From Rhodocyclaceae bacterium (GTDB lineage Bacteria > Pseudomonadota > Gammaproteobacteria > Burkholderiales > Rhodocyclaceae), in contig JANJVS010000147.1 in the NCBI GenBank assembly GCA_024709955.1, forward strand, positions 1 through 36,660: a DNA stretch of 36,660 nt, in the 5' to 3' direction. A program made the translations under genes and the position numbers. Below, one piece after another: positions 17,235 to 26,201 of the stretch. Position 1 is the stretch's first letter. Every line of letters begins with the position of its first letter. The notes under the pieces are model-generated. The model did not search any database. It saw only the letters and a list, made by a program, of their open reading frames with translations, and was not told the DNA's origin.

Positions 17235-18176
17235 GTGACTCCACATCCCGAGCGTATCGTTATCGCCACCCGCGAATCGCGCCTTGCCCTCTGGCAGGCG
17301 GAACACGTGCGTGGCCTTTTGCAGTCATTATATCCGGCGTGCCAGGTCGAGCTTCTCGGCATGACGACGCGCGGCGACCAGATTCTCGACCGCCCGCTCG
17401 CCAAGGTCGGCGGCAAGGGCCTGTTCGTCAAGGAACTGGAAACCGCGCTGCTCGACGGCAGCGCCGACATCGCCGTGCATTCGATGAAGGACGTGCCGAT
17501 GGTGCTGGCGCCCGAGTTCGCCCTGGTGGCGATCGGTCCGCGCGAAGTGCCGCTCGACGCCTTCGTCTCGAACAAGTACGAGCGCATCGAGGACCTGCCG
17601 CCCGGCGCGGTGGTCGGCACCTCCAGCCTGCGCCGCGAGGCGCAGCTGCGCGCGACGTATCCCTACCTCGCCGTCGCCAGCCTGCGCGGCAATCTCGACA
17701 CGCGCCTGCGCAAGCTCGACGAGGGCCAGTACGACGCGATCATCCTCGCCGCCGCCGGCCTGACGCGCCTCGGCCTCAAGGAGCGCATCCGCTCGACGAT
17801 TTCCGCCGAGGCCTCGCTGCCCGCGGCCGGCCAGGGCGCCCTCGGCATCGAGGCGCGCGCCGACCGCCCCGAGCTCGCCGCCTGGCTGGCGCCGCTCAAC
17901 GATGCCGCGACGGCCGCCTGCGTGCGCGCCGAGCGCGCCGTCTCGCGCGCCCTGGCGGGCAGTTGCGAGGTGCCCCTCGGCGCCTACGCCGAATTCGCCG
18001 ACGGGAATCTGCGCCTGCGCGGCCTGGTGGCGACGCCCGACGGCGCGCGCATCGCCCGCGCCGAACATGCCGGCCCGGCCGCCGATCCGGAGGCTTTGGG
18101 TCTCGCGCTGGTCGCCGACCTGCGCGCCCAGGGCGCGGACGAGATCCTGGCCACGCTCGCGAGCCCGGGGGCCTGA
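17235..18176 (+). CDS. hemC: Hydroxymethylbilane synthase (porphobilinogen deaminase)
   Basis: 313 aa. Joins four porphobilinogen molecules into hydroxymethylbilane in haem synthesis. Motifs: [48 protein letters not shown], and [10 protein letters not shown] with C244 as the site holding the dipyrromethane cofactor. The start is GTG 17235; no ATG fits and the family N-terminus begins about eight residues later. The next gene, hemD, starts on the base after this stop. Confidence 0.96.
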   Translation: MTPHPERIVIATRESRLALWQAEHVRGLLQSLYPACQVELLGMTTRGDQILDRPLAKVGGKGLFVKELETALLDGSADIAVHSMKDVPMVLAPEFALVAIGPREVPLDAFVSNKYERIEDLPPGAVVGTSSLRREAQLRATYPYLAVASLRGNLDTRLRKLDEGQYDAIILAAAGLTRLGLKERIRSTISAEASLPAAGQGALGIEARADRPELAAWLAPLNDAATAACVRAERAVSRALAGSCEVPLGAYAEFADGNLRLRGLVATPDGARIARAEHAGPAADPEALGLALVADLRAQGADEILATLASPGA

Positions 18177-18971
18177 ATGGAGCATCCCGCCGCGGAGGTG
18201 GCCGTCGCGCCGCTCGCCGGGCGGCATGTCGTCGTCACGCGTCCCGCCGGCCAGGCGACGCACCTGGCCGAGGCGCTGGTGGAGCTTGGCGCCCATCCGG
18301 TGCTGTTCCCCGTGCTGGCCATCGCTCCCGTGGATGATCCGACGCCGCTGCTCGACGCGGCGATCCGCCTCGACCAATACGACTGGGCCGTGTTCGTCAG
18401 CCCGAACGCCGTCGACAAGGCCCTGGCCGTCGTGCTGGCGCACCGCGCCTGGCCGGCCGGCGTGCGCGTCGCCACGGTCGGCCACAGCAGCGAGCAGGCC
18501 CTGGCCCGGCACGGCATCCGCGACGTGGTGGCGCCGCAGGAGCGCTTCGATTCCGAGGCCCTGCTCGCCCTGCCGCCGCTGCGGGACATGGCCGGCAAGC
18601 GCGTCATCATCTTTCGCGGCGATGGCGGCCGCGAGCTGTTCGGCGAGACCATGCAGGCGCGCGGCGCCCAGGTGGACTACGTCACCTGCTATCGCCGCGG
18701 CAAGCCGGATCTCGACCCGACGCCGCTCATCAAGCTGTGGAGCGAGGGGCGTCTCGACGCGCTTACCGTGACCAGCAGCGAGGGTCTGCGCAATCTCTAC
18801 GAGATGGTCGGCAAGCTCGGCCAGAGTTGGCTGAAAAAGACGCCGACCTTCGTTCCCCATGCGCGCATCGCCGAACAGGCGCGCGCGCTCGGCCTGACGC
18901 GGGTTATCCTCACGGGACCGGCCGATGCCGGATTGCTCGCCGGATTGGTCGAGCACTTTGCCAAGCCATGA
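18177..18971 (+). CDS. hemD: Uroporphyrinogen-III synthase
   Basis: 264 aa. Closes hydroxymethylbilane with inversion of ring D to give uroporphyrinogen III. The family is poorly conserved, but VVVTRPAGQATHLAEALVELG, VFVSPNAVDKAL, VATVGHSSEQAL and ALTVTSSEGLRNLYEM are typical. ATG follows the hemC TGA with no gap, and the stop overlaps hemX by four bases (ATGA), so translation of the three genes is coupled. Confidence 0.93.
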   Translation: MEHPAAEVAVAPLAGRHVVVTRPAGQATHLAEALVELGAHPVLFPVLAIAPVDDPTPLLDAAIRLDQYDWAVFVSPNAVDKALAVVLAHRAWPAGVRVATVGHSSEQALARHGIRDVVAPQERFDSEALLALPPLRDMAGKRVIIFRGDGGRELFGETMQARGAQVDYVTCYRRGKPDLDPTPLIKLWSEGRLDALTVTSSEGLRNLYEMVGKLGQSWLKKTPTFVPHARIAEQARALGLTRVILTGPADAGLLAGLVEHFAKP

Positions 18972-20089
18972 CCGAAATCCACAACCCCGCCCCGCCGCCC
19001 GAACAACCCGCGCTGACCGCGCCGCCGCGCCGCGCGCCCGCCGGCCAGCGCCAGCCGGCCGTCTGGCTCGCCGGCCTGGCCCTGCTCGCGGTGCTGCCGC
19101 TGGCCTGGCAGGTGTGGCAGGGCCACGAGCGCATCGAGGCGACGCGCCAGGAGCTGGCGCGCCGGCTCGCCGACGGCGACGCCCAGCGGCGCGAGGCCGC
19201 GGCCGGTGCCAGGCAGAACCGGGAGGCGCTCGACGCGCTGCAGGCCAAGGTCGGCGCCCTCGAAGCCCGCCTCGCCGAGATGCAGGGCCAGCAGCTGGCG
19301 CTGGAGACCATGTATCAGGAGCTGTCGCGCGTGCGCGACGACCGCCTGCTGGCCGAGGTGGAGCAGGCGGTCAACATCGCCGCCCAGCAGCTGCAGCTCG
19401 CCGGCAACGCCGAGGCGGCGCTGATCGCCCTGTCCGGCGCCGAGGCGCGCCTGGCAAAGAGCGCCCAGCCGCAGTTCCTGCCGCTCAGGAAGCTCATCGC
19501 GCGCGACATCGAGCGTCTCAAGGCCGCGCCGGAGGCGGACGTGCCGGGCATCGCGCTGCGCCTCGACGCCATCCTCAATGCCGTGCCGAACCTGCCGCTG
19601 GCCTTCGAGCAGCGTCCCGCCGCCGCGACCAAGCCGAAGCCGGCGCGCCAGCCGCCCGCCGACCCGCCGTCCGGCACGCCCGCGCTGCCCGAGGCGCCGA
19701 CCTGGCAGAACATGCTGGGAGCCTGGCTCGGCGAGCTCTGGGGCGAACTGCGCCAGCTGGTGCGTATCGAACGCATCGACCGGCCCGATCCGGGCCTGCT
19801 GGCGCCGCGCGAGATCTTCTTCCTGCGCGAGAACCTGCGCCTGCGCCTGCTCTCGGCGCGTCTCGCGCTGCTGGCCCGCGACGGCCGCAGCTTCCTGGGC
19901 GACCTGCAGCAGGCCGACGCCTGGCTGGAGCGCTACTTCGACACGCGCGCTCCCGCCGTCGCGGAGGCGCGCCAGAGCCTCAAGAGCCTCGCCCGGCTCG
20001 ACGTGACGCGCGAACCCGGCGACCTCAACGAAACCCTCTCGGCGCTGCGCAACTTCAAGCTGGTCCGCGACCGCGGCCCGACCCGGTAG
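18968..20089 (+). CDS. hemX: HemX-like inner-membrane protein
   Basis: 373 aa. A short proline-rich cytoplasmic segment is followed by one membrane helix (about 32-50), then a long alanine- and glutamine-rich coiled coil (about 55-130) and a C-terminal region with a Pro/Ala/Lys linker near 215-240. This is the proteobacterial HemX (DUF513) layout. Despite older labels it lacks methyltransferase motifs, so it should not be called uroporphyrin-III C-methyltransferase on sequence. Start overlaps the hemD stop. Position between hemD and hemY is the usual one. Confidence 0.9.
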   Translation: MTEIHNPAPPPEQPALTAPPRRAPAGQRQPAVWLAGLALLAVLPLAWQVWQGHERIEATRQELARRLADGDAQRREAAAGARQNREALDALQAKVGALEARLAEMQGQQLALETMYQELSRVRDDRLLAEVEQAVNIAAQQLQLAGNAEAALIALSGAEARLAKSAQPQFLPLRKLIARDIERLKAAPEADVPGIALRLDAILNAVPNLPLAFEQRPAAATKPKPARQPPADPPSGTPALPEAPTWQNMLGAWLGELWGELRQLVRIERIDRPDPGLLAPREIFFLRENLRLRLLSARLALLARDGRSFLGDLQQADAWLERYFDTRAPAVAEARQSLKSLARLDVTREPGDLNETLSALRNFKLVRDRGPTR

Positions 20090-20096
20090 GCCGTCC

Positions 20097-21281
20097 ATGC
20101 GCTCGCTGTTCTGGCTGCTGACCCTGGCCGCGCTGGCGATCGGCGTCGCGCTGCTCGGCCGCCTCACCGACGGCTATGTGCTCTGGGTGGTGCCGCCCTG
20201 GCGCGTCGAGCTGTCCCTCAACCTGTTCGTGCTGGCGCAGCTCGCGACGCTGCTGGTGGTCTATCTGCTGCTGCGCGCGATCGCCAACACCCTCGACATG
20301 CCGCGCGTGGTCGCCGAGTTCCGCGCCCGCCGCACGCGCCAGCGCGACGAGCGGGCGGCCGCCGATGCCCTGCGCCTGTTCTGGGAGGGCCGCTACGGCC
20401 ACGCCATCAAGAGCGCCGAAAAAGTCGGCGCCGGCGGCACGGTGGCGGGCCTCGCGGCGCTGATCGGCTACAAGGCCGCCCATGCGCTGCACGACGAGGC
20501 GCGCATCGCCGAGTGGCGCGCGCGCGCCCATGCCTGCGAGGCGGCGGACGGCGGTAGCGGCGAGTGGCGCACCGCGCTGCTGATGACCGAGGCCGGCCTG
20601 GCCCTCGACGCGCGCGATTTCGCGGCGGCGGCGGCGGCCCTCGACCTGCTTTCCCCCAAGGAGCGCCGGCAGATTTCCGCGCAGCGCCTGGCCCTGCGCC
20701 TGGCCCAGGGCCAGGGCGACTGGGCGGCGATGCTGCGCGTCGCGCGGCTGCTGGAGAAGCACCGCGCCCTGACGCCCGAGCAGGCCCTGCCGCTGCGCCT
20801 GCGCGCCCACCGCGGCATGCTCGAAAGCCTGCAGGACGACGCGCCGCAGCTGGTGCGCTACTGGCGGACGATGACGAGTGCCGACCGCCTCGACCTCGGC
20901 CTCGCCCAGCGCGCCGCGCGCGCCCTCAACGCCGCCGGCTCCTGCGGCGAGAGCGCGGTGCTGATCGAGGACTATCTGGACGAGCGCTGGGAATCGGCGC
21001 TGCTGGAGGACTACGCGCGCTGCGCCGGCGGCGACCTGCTGGGCCGCATCGCCCATTGCGAGAAGTGGCTGCACGAGCATCCGAACGACGCCGCTCTGCT
21101 GCTGGCCCTCGGCCGCCTCTGCGCCCAGCGCCAGCTCTGGGGCAAGGCACAGAGCTACCTGGAGGCTTCCCTCGCGGTGCGGCCGACGCGCGGCGCCCAT
21201 GTCGAGCTGGCGCAACTGTTCGACGGCCTCGGCCGCGCCGAGGAGGCGGACCGCCACTACCGCGCCGCGGCGCGGTTGTGA
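20097..21281 (+). CDS. hemY: HemY protein, membrane-anchored TPR protein
   Basis: 394 aa. Two N-terminal membrane segments (about 3-22 and 40-62) are the HemY_N domain, followed by helical TPR-like repeats to the end, e.g. KSYLEASL-type segments near the C-terminus. This is the proteobacterial HemY, not the Gram-positive protoporphyrinogen oxidase. Eight bases after hemX. Residues about 108-116 (EKVGAGGTV) are encoded by a copy of the dispersed 25-bp unit. It is convergent to the small STAS-like gene with only four bases between stop codons and no terminator there. Confidence 0.92.
   Translation: MRSLFWLLTLAALAIGVALLGRLTDGYVLWVVPPWRVELSLNLFVLAQLATLLVVYLLLRAIANTLDMPRVVAEFRARRTRQRDERAAADALRLFWEGRYGHAIKSAEKVGAGGTVAGLAALIGYKAAHALHDEARIAEWRARAHACEAADGGSGEWRTALLMTEAGLALDARDFAAAAAALDLLSPKERRQISAQRLALRLAQGQGDWAAMLRVARLLEKHRALTPEQALPLRLRAHRGMLESLQDDAPQLVRYWRTMTSADRLDLGLAQRAARALNAAGSCGESAVLIEDYLDERWESALLEDYARCAGGDLLGRIAHCEKWLHEHPNDAALLLALGRLCAQRQLWGKAQSYLEASLAVRPTRGAHVELAQLFDGLGRAEEADRHYRAAARL
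20419..20444 (+). repeat. Dispersed 25-bp unit, copy E (inside hemY, sense)
   Basis: One mismatch to the CCGG form of the core (GGCACGG for GGGACGG), and its 3' flank GGCGGGC is shared with copy D. The reading frame is uninterrupted. Confidence 0.82.
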
Positions 21282-21285
21282 AGCC

Positions 21286-21687
21286 CTAGCGGCCGAGCAG
21301 CGGCCGCGGCAGGTCCAGCGCGGGGGATACCGCGATCCAGGCGCGCGCGGCGGCCACGCTGGGGAATATCTCGGTGGGATAGGGCGGCGCGGCCGCGACG
21401 TAATGTTGCGCGAGCGCCAGGATCGGCGCGTCGGCGGCGACGATGGCGACGCGGATGTTCGGATTGCTGAGGGTGGCGGCCTGGTCGATGGCGGCGATCA
21501 GGCGCAGCTGTACCGCGGAGACGTCATGGCCCGCAACCTCCAGGAAGTCGTTGATGACGTAGCGGATATGGTCGAAGCGCCCATCGGCCTCGATGCGCTG
21601 GATCGAGGCCAGCAGTTCGTCGCCGCCGACATGGCCGTGGTATTTCCGATAAACCCCTAGCGTTTCCCAATGGATCACGTAGGCCAT
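21286..21687 (-). CDS. Small STAS/SpoIIAA-like protein of unknown function
   Basis: 133 aa, no signal or membrane segment. It begins MAYVIHWETLGVYRKYHGHV and contains GDELLASIQRIEADGRFD and RYVINDFLEVAGHDVSA, then an alternating alpha/beta pattern ending in FPSVAAARAWIA. The pattern resembles STAS- or SEC14-like regulator folds; I know similar proteins only as hypothetical. ATG 21687 lies 11 bases after the hemF stop with GGAAA upstream, so it is last in the dusB-hemF operon. Function not assigned. Confidence 0.7.
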   Translation of the reverse strand: MAYVIHWETLGVYRKYHGHVGGDELLASIQRIEADGRFDHIRYVINDFLEVAGHDVSAVQLRLIAAIDQAATLSNPNIRVAIVAADAPILALAQHYVAAAPPYPTEIFPSVAAARAWIAVSPALDLPRPLLGR

Positions 21688-21698
21688 CGGCCGTTTCC

Positions 21699-22595
21699 TC
21701 AAACCCAGTCGCGCGGCGGCAGGAAGTCGCTGTAGAGCTTTTCCTCGGCCGAGCCCGGCGCGGGATGCCAGTCGTAGCGCCATTTGACGACGGGTGGCAG
21801 CGACATCAGGATCGCCTCGGTGCGCCCGCCGGACTGCAGGCCGAACAGGGTGCCGCGGTCCCAGACCAGGTTGAATTCGACGTAGCGGCCGCGCCGGTAG
21901 GCCTGGAAGTCGCGCTCGCGCTCGCCGTAGGCGAGCTCGCGGCGGCGCTCGCAAAGCGGCAGATAGGCGGCGAGGAAGCTGTCGCCGACGCTTTGCGTCA
22001 ATGCGAAGCAGCGCTCGAAACCTCCTTCGTTGAGGTCGTCGAAGAAGATGCCGCCGATGCCGCGCGGCTCGTCGCGGTGCTTGAGGAAGAAGTACTCGTC
22101 GCACCATTTCTTGTAGCGCGCATGGAGGTCGGTGCCGAACGGATCGAGCGCCTGCTTGCAGGCGGCGTGGAAATGCACCGCGTCCTCGGCGAAGCCGTAG
22201 TAGGGCGTCAGGTCCATGCCGCCGCCGAACCACCAGACCGGCGCGGCGTTTTCCTTGGTGGCGACGAAGCAGCGCACGTTCATGTGCGTGGTCGGGCAGT
22301 AGGGATTCTTCGGATGCAGCACCAGGGAGACGCCGAGCGCCTCCCAGCCGCGGCCGGCGAGTTCGGGACGGTGCGCGCTGGCCGAGGCCGGCAGCTTGTC
22401 GCCCATGACGTGGGAGAAGTTGACCCCGCCGCGCTCGAAAAAGTCGCCCTCTTCGATCAGCCTGGAAATGCCGCCGCCGCCCTGCGGGCGCTGCCACTCG
22501 TCGCGGCGGAAGGGCTGGCCGTCGAAGGCGGCCAGGGCCGCGACGATGCGGTCCTGCAGCCCGGTCAGGTAGCCGCGGACGGCCTGGCTGTCCAT
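21699..22595 (-). CDS. hemF: Oxygen-dependent coproporphyrinogen III oxidase
   Basis: 298 aa. Converts coproporphyrinogen III to protoporphyrinogen IX using O2, so the organism can make haem aerobically. Signatures: [57 protein letters not shown] and [22 protein letters not shown] 22595 shares one base with the purD stop (TGATG), so it is coupled to purD translation. If purD is badly translated because of its codon-2 stop, hemF expression might suffer as well (inference). Confidence 0.96.
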   Translation of the reverse strand: MDSQAVRGYLTGLQDRIVAALAAFDGQPFRRDEWQRPQGGGGISRLIEEGDFFERGGVNFSHVMGDKLPASASAHRPELAGRGWEALGVSLVLHPKNPYCPTTHMNVRCFVATKENAAPVWWFGGGMDLTPYYGFAEDAVHFHAACKQALDPFGTDLHARYKKWCDEYFFLKHRDEPRGIGGIFFDDLNEGGFERCFALTQSVGDSFLAAYLPLCERRRELAYGERERDFQAYRRGRYVEFNLVWDRGTLFGLQSGGRTEAILMSLPPVVKWRYDWHPAPGSAEEKLYSDFLPPRDWV

Positions 22596-23863
22596 CAGCG
22601 CTTGATGGCCCGGAAACCGATATCGCGGCGCAACTGCATGCCGTCGAAGCGGATGTCGTCGGCGATCTCGTAGGCGCGCTTCTGCGCGCTGCGCACGCTG
22701 TCGCCGAGCGCGGTGACGCAGAGCACGCGGCCGCCGGCGGTGACCACCTGGCCGTCCCGCAGCGCCGTGCCGGCGTGGAAGACGTGGGCATCCTCCTGCG
22801 GCTTGCCGAGACCGAGGATGACGTCGCCCTTGCGCGGCGTCTCCGGATAGTTGTGGGCGGCGAGCACGACGCCGAGGGCGACGCGGCGGTCCCATTCGGC
22901 CTCGGCCTTGTCGAGGTGGCCGTCGATGGCGGCATCGACGAGGGCGACCAGGTCGCCCTTGAGGCGCAGCATGATCGGCTGGGTCTCGGGATCGCCCATG
23001 CGGCAGTTGAATTCGAGCACCTTGAGCGAGCCGTCGGGCTTGATCATCAGACCGGCGTAGAGGAAGCCGGTGAACAGGATGCCGTCCTGCTCCATGCCGT
23101 GGATGGTCGGCATGATCACCTCGCGCATCACCTTGGCATGGATCGCCGGCGTGACCACCGGAGCGGGCGAATAGGCGCCCATGCCGCCGGTGTTGGGGCC
23201 CTGGTCGCCGTCCTTGAGGCGCTTGTGGTCCTGGCTGGTGGCGAGCGCCAGCGCGTGGCGGCCGTCGGCCATGACGATGAAGCTGGCCTCCTCGCCGTCG
23301 AGGAATTCCTCGATGACGACGCGGCTGCCCGCGTCGCCGAGCTTGTTGCCGGACAGCATGTCGTCGATGGCGGCATGCGCCTCGGCGGCCGTCGTGGCGA
23401 CCACCACGCCCTTGCCGGCGGCCAGGCCGTCGGCCTTGATGACGATCGGCGCGCCCTCGGCGTCCACGTAGGCGTGGGCAGCGGCGGTGTCGCTGAAGGT
23501 GCGGAACTTCGCCGTCGGGATGCCGTGGCGGCTCATGAACTGCTTGGCGAAATCCTTCGAGCTTTCGAGCTGGGCGGCGGCCTTGGTCGGGCCGAAGATG
23601 CGCAGGCCGGCGGCGCGGAAGGCGTCCACCACGCCGGCGGCGAGCGGCGCCTCGGGGCCGACCACCGTGGCGTGGATGTCGTGGTCGCGGGCGAAGGCGA
23701 CCAGGTCGGGAATCGCCGTGAGGGGCAGGTTCTCCAGGCCGTCCTCGCGCGCCGTGCCGGCATTGCCGGGGGCGACGAAGACCTTCTGGACCTTCTCCGA
23801 CTGGGCGAGGCGCCAGGCCAGCGCGTGCTCGCGGCCGCCGGAACCGATGACAAGGAGTTACAT
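22595..23863 (-). CDS. purD: Phosphoribosylamine-glycine ligase, with a stop at codon 2
   Basis: The PurD frame is intact from 23857 to 22595 (420 sense codons, full family length) and includes the usual start [36 protein letters not shown]-grasp motifs [27 protein letters not shown] and [11 protein letters not shown]. It adds glycine to phosphoribosylamine in purine synthesis. The natural start ATG (23863-23861) is followed directly by TAA (23860-23858), where AAA is expected. The first other in-frame start is GTG 23665, which would lose the N-terminal domain (356 aa left). Either base 23860 is a sequencing error or mutation, or translation starts by an unusual route. It could be called a pseudogene; the rest of the frame shows no decay. 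Confidence 0.85.
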
Positions 23864-24384
23864 TTGGCTTTCTTTCCTTCGATGTCGGCGGTAAAGCCGA
23901 TAGGGCGTTTGGATTTCTCTACCGGCGTCATGAGCCGACGGATAGCGTCGAATACTGCGCCAAACTGCTTGTCGTAGCGCTGCTCCAATTCGTCGAGGCG
24001 CTGCGCGAGGTCGCGATGCTCGGCCATCATGCGACGCAAGCGAACGAAGGCGCGCATGATTTCTATGTTGACCTGTACCGCCCGTTCGCTGCGCAGAACG
24101 CTGGACAACATGCCGACGCCCTGTTCGGTGAAGGCGTAAGGGGCATAGCGGGTGCCGCCCCGGTTTGAGGTCACAGTTTGTGACCTCAAGTTCAGCCATT
24201 CATCCTGGTCGAGCTGGAACATGAAATCGGCGGGAAAGCGTTCGATATTGCGTTTGACCGCCTGCATCAGCACCTTGGTTTCGACACCGTAAAGCTGCGC
24301 GAGATCGGCAGCCAGTAATACCCGCTGGCCGCGTAGGCTCAGAATGGCAAGCTCGATCTCGGGCAGGGCTGGCGCCTGGGGCAT
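23533..24384 (-). CDS. ORF6N-domain protein inserted between purH and purD, apparent readthrough into purD
   Basis: The first 174 codons (24384-23863) form a complete ORF6N-domain protein: [67 protein letters not shown] and a C-terminal coiled segment ending RPIGF..EGKKAK. Such DNA-binding-type proteins are typical of phages and mobile regions. Where a TGA would close the gene (ATGA overlap with purD) the sequence reads TGT, so the frame runs another 109 codons through purD out of frame to 23533. That tail has no family meaning. Base composition is lower in G+C than the neighbours, a sign of transfer. It starts four bases after the purH stop without a clear ribosome site. Confidence 0.8.
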   Translation of the reverse strand: MPQAPALPEIELAILSLRGQRVLLAADLAQLYGVETKVLMQAVKRNIERFPADFMFQLDQDEWLNLRSQTVTSNRGGTRYAPYAFTEQGVGMLSSVLRSERAVQVNIEIMRAFVRLRRMMAEHRDLAQRLDELEQRYDKQFGAVFDAIRRLMTPVEKSKRPIGFTADIEGKKAKCNSLSSVPAAASTRWPGASPSRRRSRRSSSPPAMPARRARTAWRTCPSRRFPTWSPSPATTTSTPRWSAPRRRSPPAWWTPSAPPACASSARPRPPPSSKARRISPSSS

Positions 24385-24388
24385 GACT

Positions 24389-25960
24389 TCAGTGGCGGAA
24401 GTGACGGAAACCCGTGAACACCATCGCGATGTTCTGCTCGTCGGCGGCGGCGATGACTTCCGCGTCGCGCACCGAGCCGCCGGGCTGGATCACCGCGGTG
24501 GCGCCGGCCTGGGCCAGCACGTCGAGGCCGTCGCGGAAGGGGAAGAAGGCGTCGGAGGCCACCACCGAGCCGACCACGGTCAGCTTGTTGTTCTCGGCCT
24601 TGATGGCGGCGATGCGCGCCGAGTCCACGCGGCTCATCTGGCCGGCGCCGACGCCGACGGTCATCTCGTCCTTGCAATAGACGATGGCGTTGGACTTGAC
24701 GTACTTGGCGACCTTCCAGGCGAACAGCAGGTCGCGCATTTCCTGCTCGGTCGGCACGCGCTTGGTCACCACCTTGATGTCGGACTGGGCGACGCGCGCC
24801 TCGTCGGCCGTCTGCACCAAGAGGCCGCCGCCGACGCGCTTGAAGTCGAACACGCCGGCGGCGCGGCCCAGCGGCACCACCAGCACGCGCAGGTTCTGCT
24901 TGGCGGCGAAGACGGCGCGCGCCTCGGCGGTGATCTCGGGGGCGATGATGACTTCGGCGAACTGGCCGGAGATCGCCTCGGCGGCCTCCTTGTCGATGGC
25001 GCAGTTGAAGGCGATGATGCCGCCGAAGGCCGAGGTCGGGTCGGTGCTGAAGGCGCGGCGGTAGGCCTCGACGGCCGTGGCGCCGAGGGCGACGCCGCAG
25101 GGGTTGGCGTGCTTGACGATGACGCAGGCCGTGGTTTCAAAGGCTTTCACGGCCTCCCAGGCGGCGTCCGAGTCAGCGATGTTGTTGTAGGAGAGCTCCT
25201 TGCCCTGGAGTTGTTCATACGCGGCGATGCTGCCGGTCACCGGGTTCGGCTCCTTGTAGAAGGCCGCCTGCTGGTGCGGGTTCTCGCCGTAGCGCATGGT
25301 GTCCGCCTTGTCGAAGGCGAGCTGCAGGCGTGCCGGGAAGGTGGTCGGCTTGTTGTCGGCGTCCAGGCTGGTGAGCCAGTTGGCGATGGCGCCGTCGTAG
25401 CGGGCGGTATGCACGAAGGCCTTCTTGGCGAGCGCGAAGCGCGTCGCGTAGGAGATCGCGCCGCCGTTGGCCTTGAGTTCCTCGACGATGCCGGCGTAGT
25501 CCTCGGGCTCGGTGACGATGGCGCAGCCGCCCTTTTCGTCGCCGTGGTTCTTCGCCGCCGCGCGCACCATGGTCGGGCCGCCGATGTCGATGTTCTCGAT
25601 GGCGTCCGCCAGCGTGCAGTCCTTCTTGGCGATGGTCTGCTGGAACGGATAGAGATTCACCACGACCAGGTCGATGGTCGGAATGGCGTGCTTGGCCATG
25701 GTCGCCGCGTGCTCGGCGTTGCCGCGGATGCCGAGGATGCCGCCATGCACCTTCGGGTGCAGGGTCTTGACGCGGCCGTCGAGCATCTCGGGGAAGCCGG
25801 TGTAGTCGGACACGTCGGTGACGGCGAGGCCGGCGTCGCGCAGCAGCTTGGCGGTGCCGCCGGTGGACAGCAGCTTGACGCCGAGGGCGGCGAGTTCGCG
25901 CGCGAAATCGACGGCGCCGCGCTTGTCGGAAACGCTGATGAGAGCCTGGCTAACTTTCAT
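24389..25960 (-). CDS. purH: Bifunctional AICAR formyltransferase/IMP cyclohydrolase
   Basis: 523 aa, the normal length. It performs the last two steps to IMP. The N-terminal cyclohydrolase domain starts [20 protein letters not shown] and has [13 protein letters not shown]; the formyltransferase part has the catalytic [11 protein letters not shown] and ends near [15 protein letters not shown] 25960 is preferred over a longer frame to 25993 because it matches the family start and has GAGG eight bases upstream. It follows fis by 10 bases. The ORF6N gene breaks the usual purH-purD adjacency. Confidence 0.96.
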   Translation of the reverse strand: MKVSQALISVSDKRGAVDFARELAALGVKLLSTGGTAKLLRDAGLAVTDVSDYTGFPEMLDGRVKTLHPKVHGGILGIRGNAEHAATMAKHAIPTIDLVVVNLYPFQQTIAKKDCTLADAIENIDIGGPTMVRAAAKNHGDEKGGCAIVTEPEDYAGIVEELKANGGAISYATRFALAKKAFVHTARYDGAIANWLTSLDADNKPTTFPARLQLAFDKADTMRYGENPHQQAAFYKEPNPVTGSIAAYEQLQGKELSYNNIADSDAAWEAVKAFETTACVIVKHANPCGVALGATAVEAYRRAFSTDPTSAFGGIIAFNCAIDKEAAEAISGQFAEVIIAPEITAEARAVFAAKQNLRVLVVPLGRAAGVFDFKRVGGGLLVQTADEARVAQSDIKVVTKRVPTEQEMRDLLFAWKVAKYVKSNAIVYCKDEMTVGVGAGQMSRVDSARIAAIKAENNKLTVVGSVVASDAFFPFRDGLDVLAQAGATAVIQPGGSVRDAEVIAAADEQNIAMVFTGFRHFRH

Positions 25961-25970
25961 TGGTGGGTCC

Positions 25971-26201
25971 TCAGGATAGATTGTGTTCTGCAAGCTTGCG
26001 CCGCAGCGTGCTGCGGCTGATGCCCAGCATCTCGGCGGCGGTGGTCTGGTTGCCGGCGGCCTGTTTGAGCACGACTTCGAGCATCGGCCGCTCGACGCTG
26101 GATATCACCATGTCGTAGATGGCATGCGGCGCTTCGCCGTCGAGGTCGCGGAAATAACGGTTGAGGTTGCGGCGGATGCAGTCGCCGATTTCGGTGCTCA
26201 T
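25971..26201 (-). CDS. fis: Fis-family DNA-binding protein
   Basis: 76 aa, the short betaproteobacterial form. The C-terminal helix-turn-helix reads [22 protein letters not shown]. The N-terminal part ([33 protein letters not shown]) is the dimerisation segment. The ATG overlaps the dusB stop by four bases (ATGA at 26198-26201), the standard dusB-fis operon arrangement, so Fis levels should follow dusB transcription. Confidence 0.95.
   Translation of the reverse strand: MSTEIGDCIRRNLNRYFRDLDGEAPHAIYDMVISSVERPMLEVVLKQAAGNQTTAAEMLGISRSTLRRKLAEHNLS

Noticed and set aside
23533-23862. The C-terminal 109 residues of the ORF6N frame as a real domain
   Set aside because: They are purD read in another frame, rich in Ser/Arg/Pro, and exist only because the stop codon is missing.
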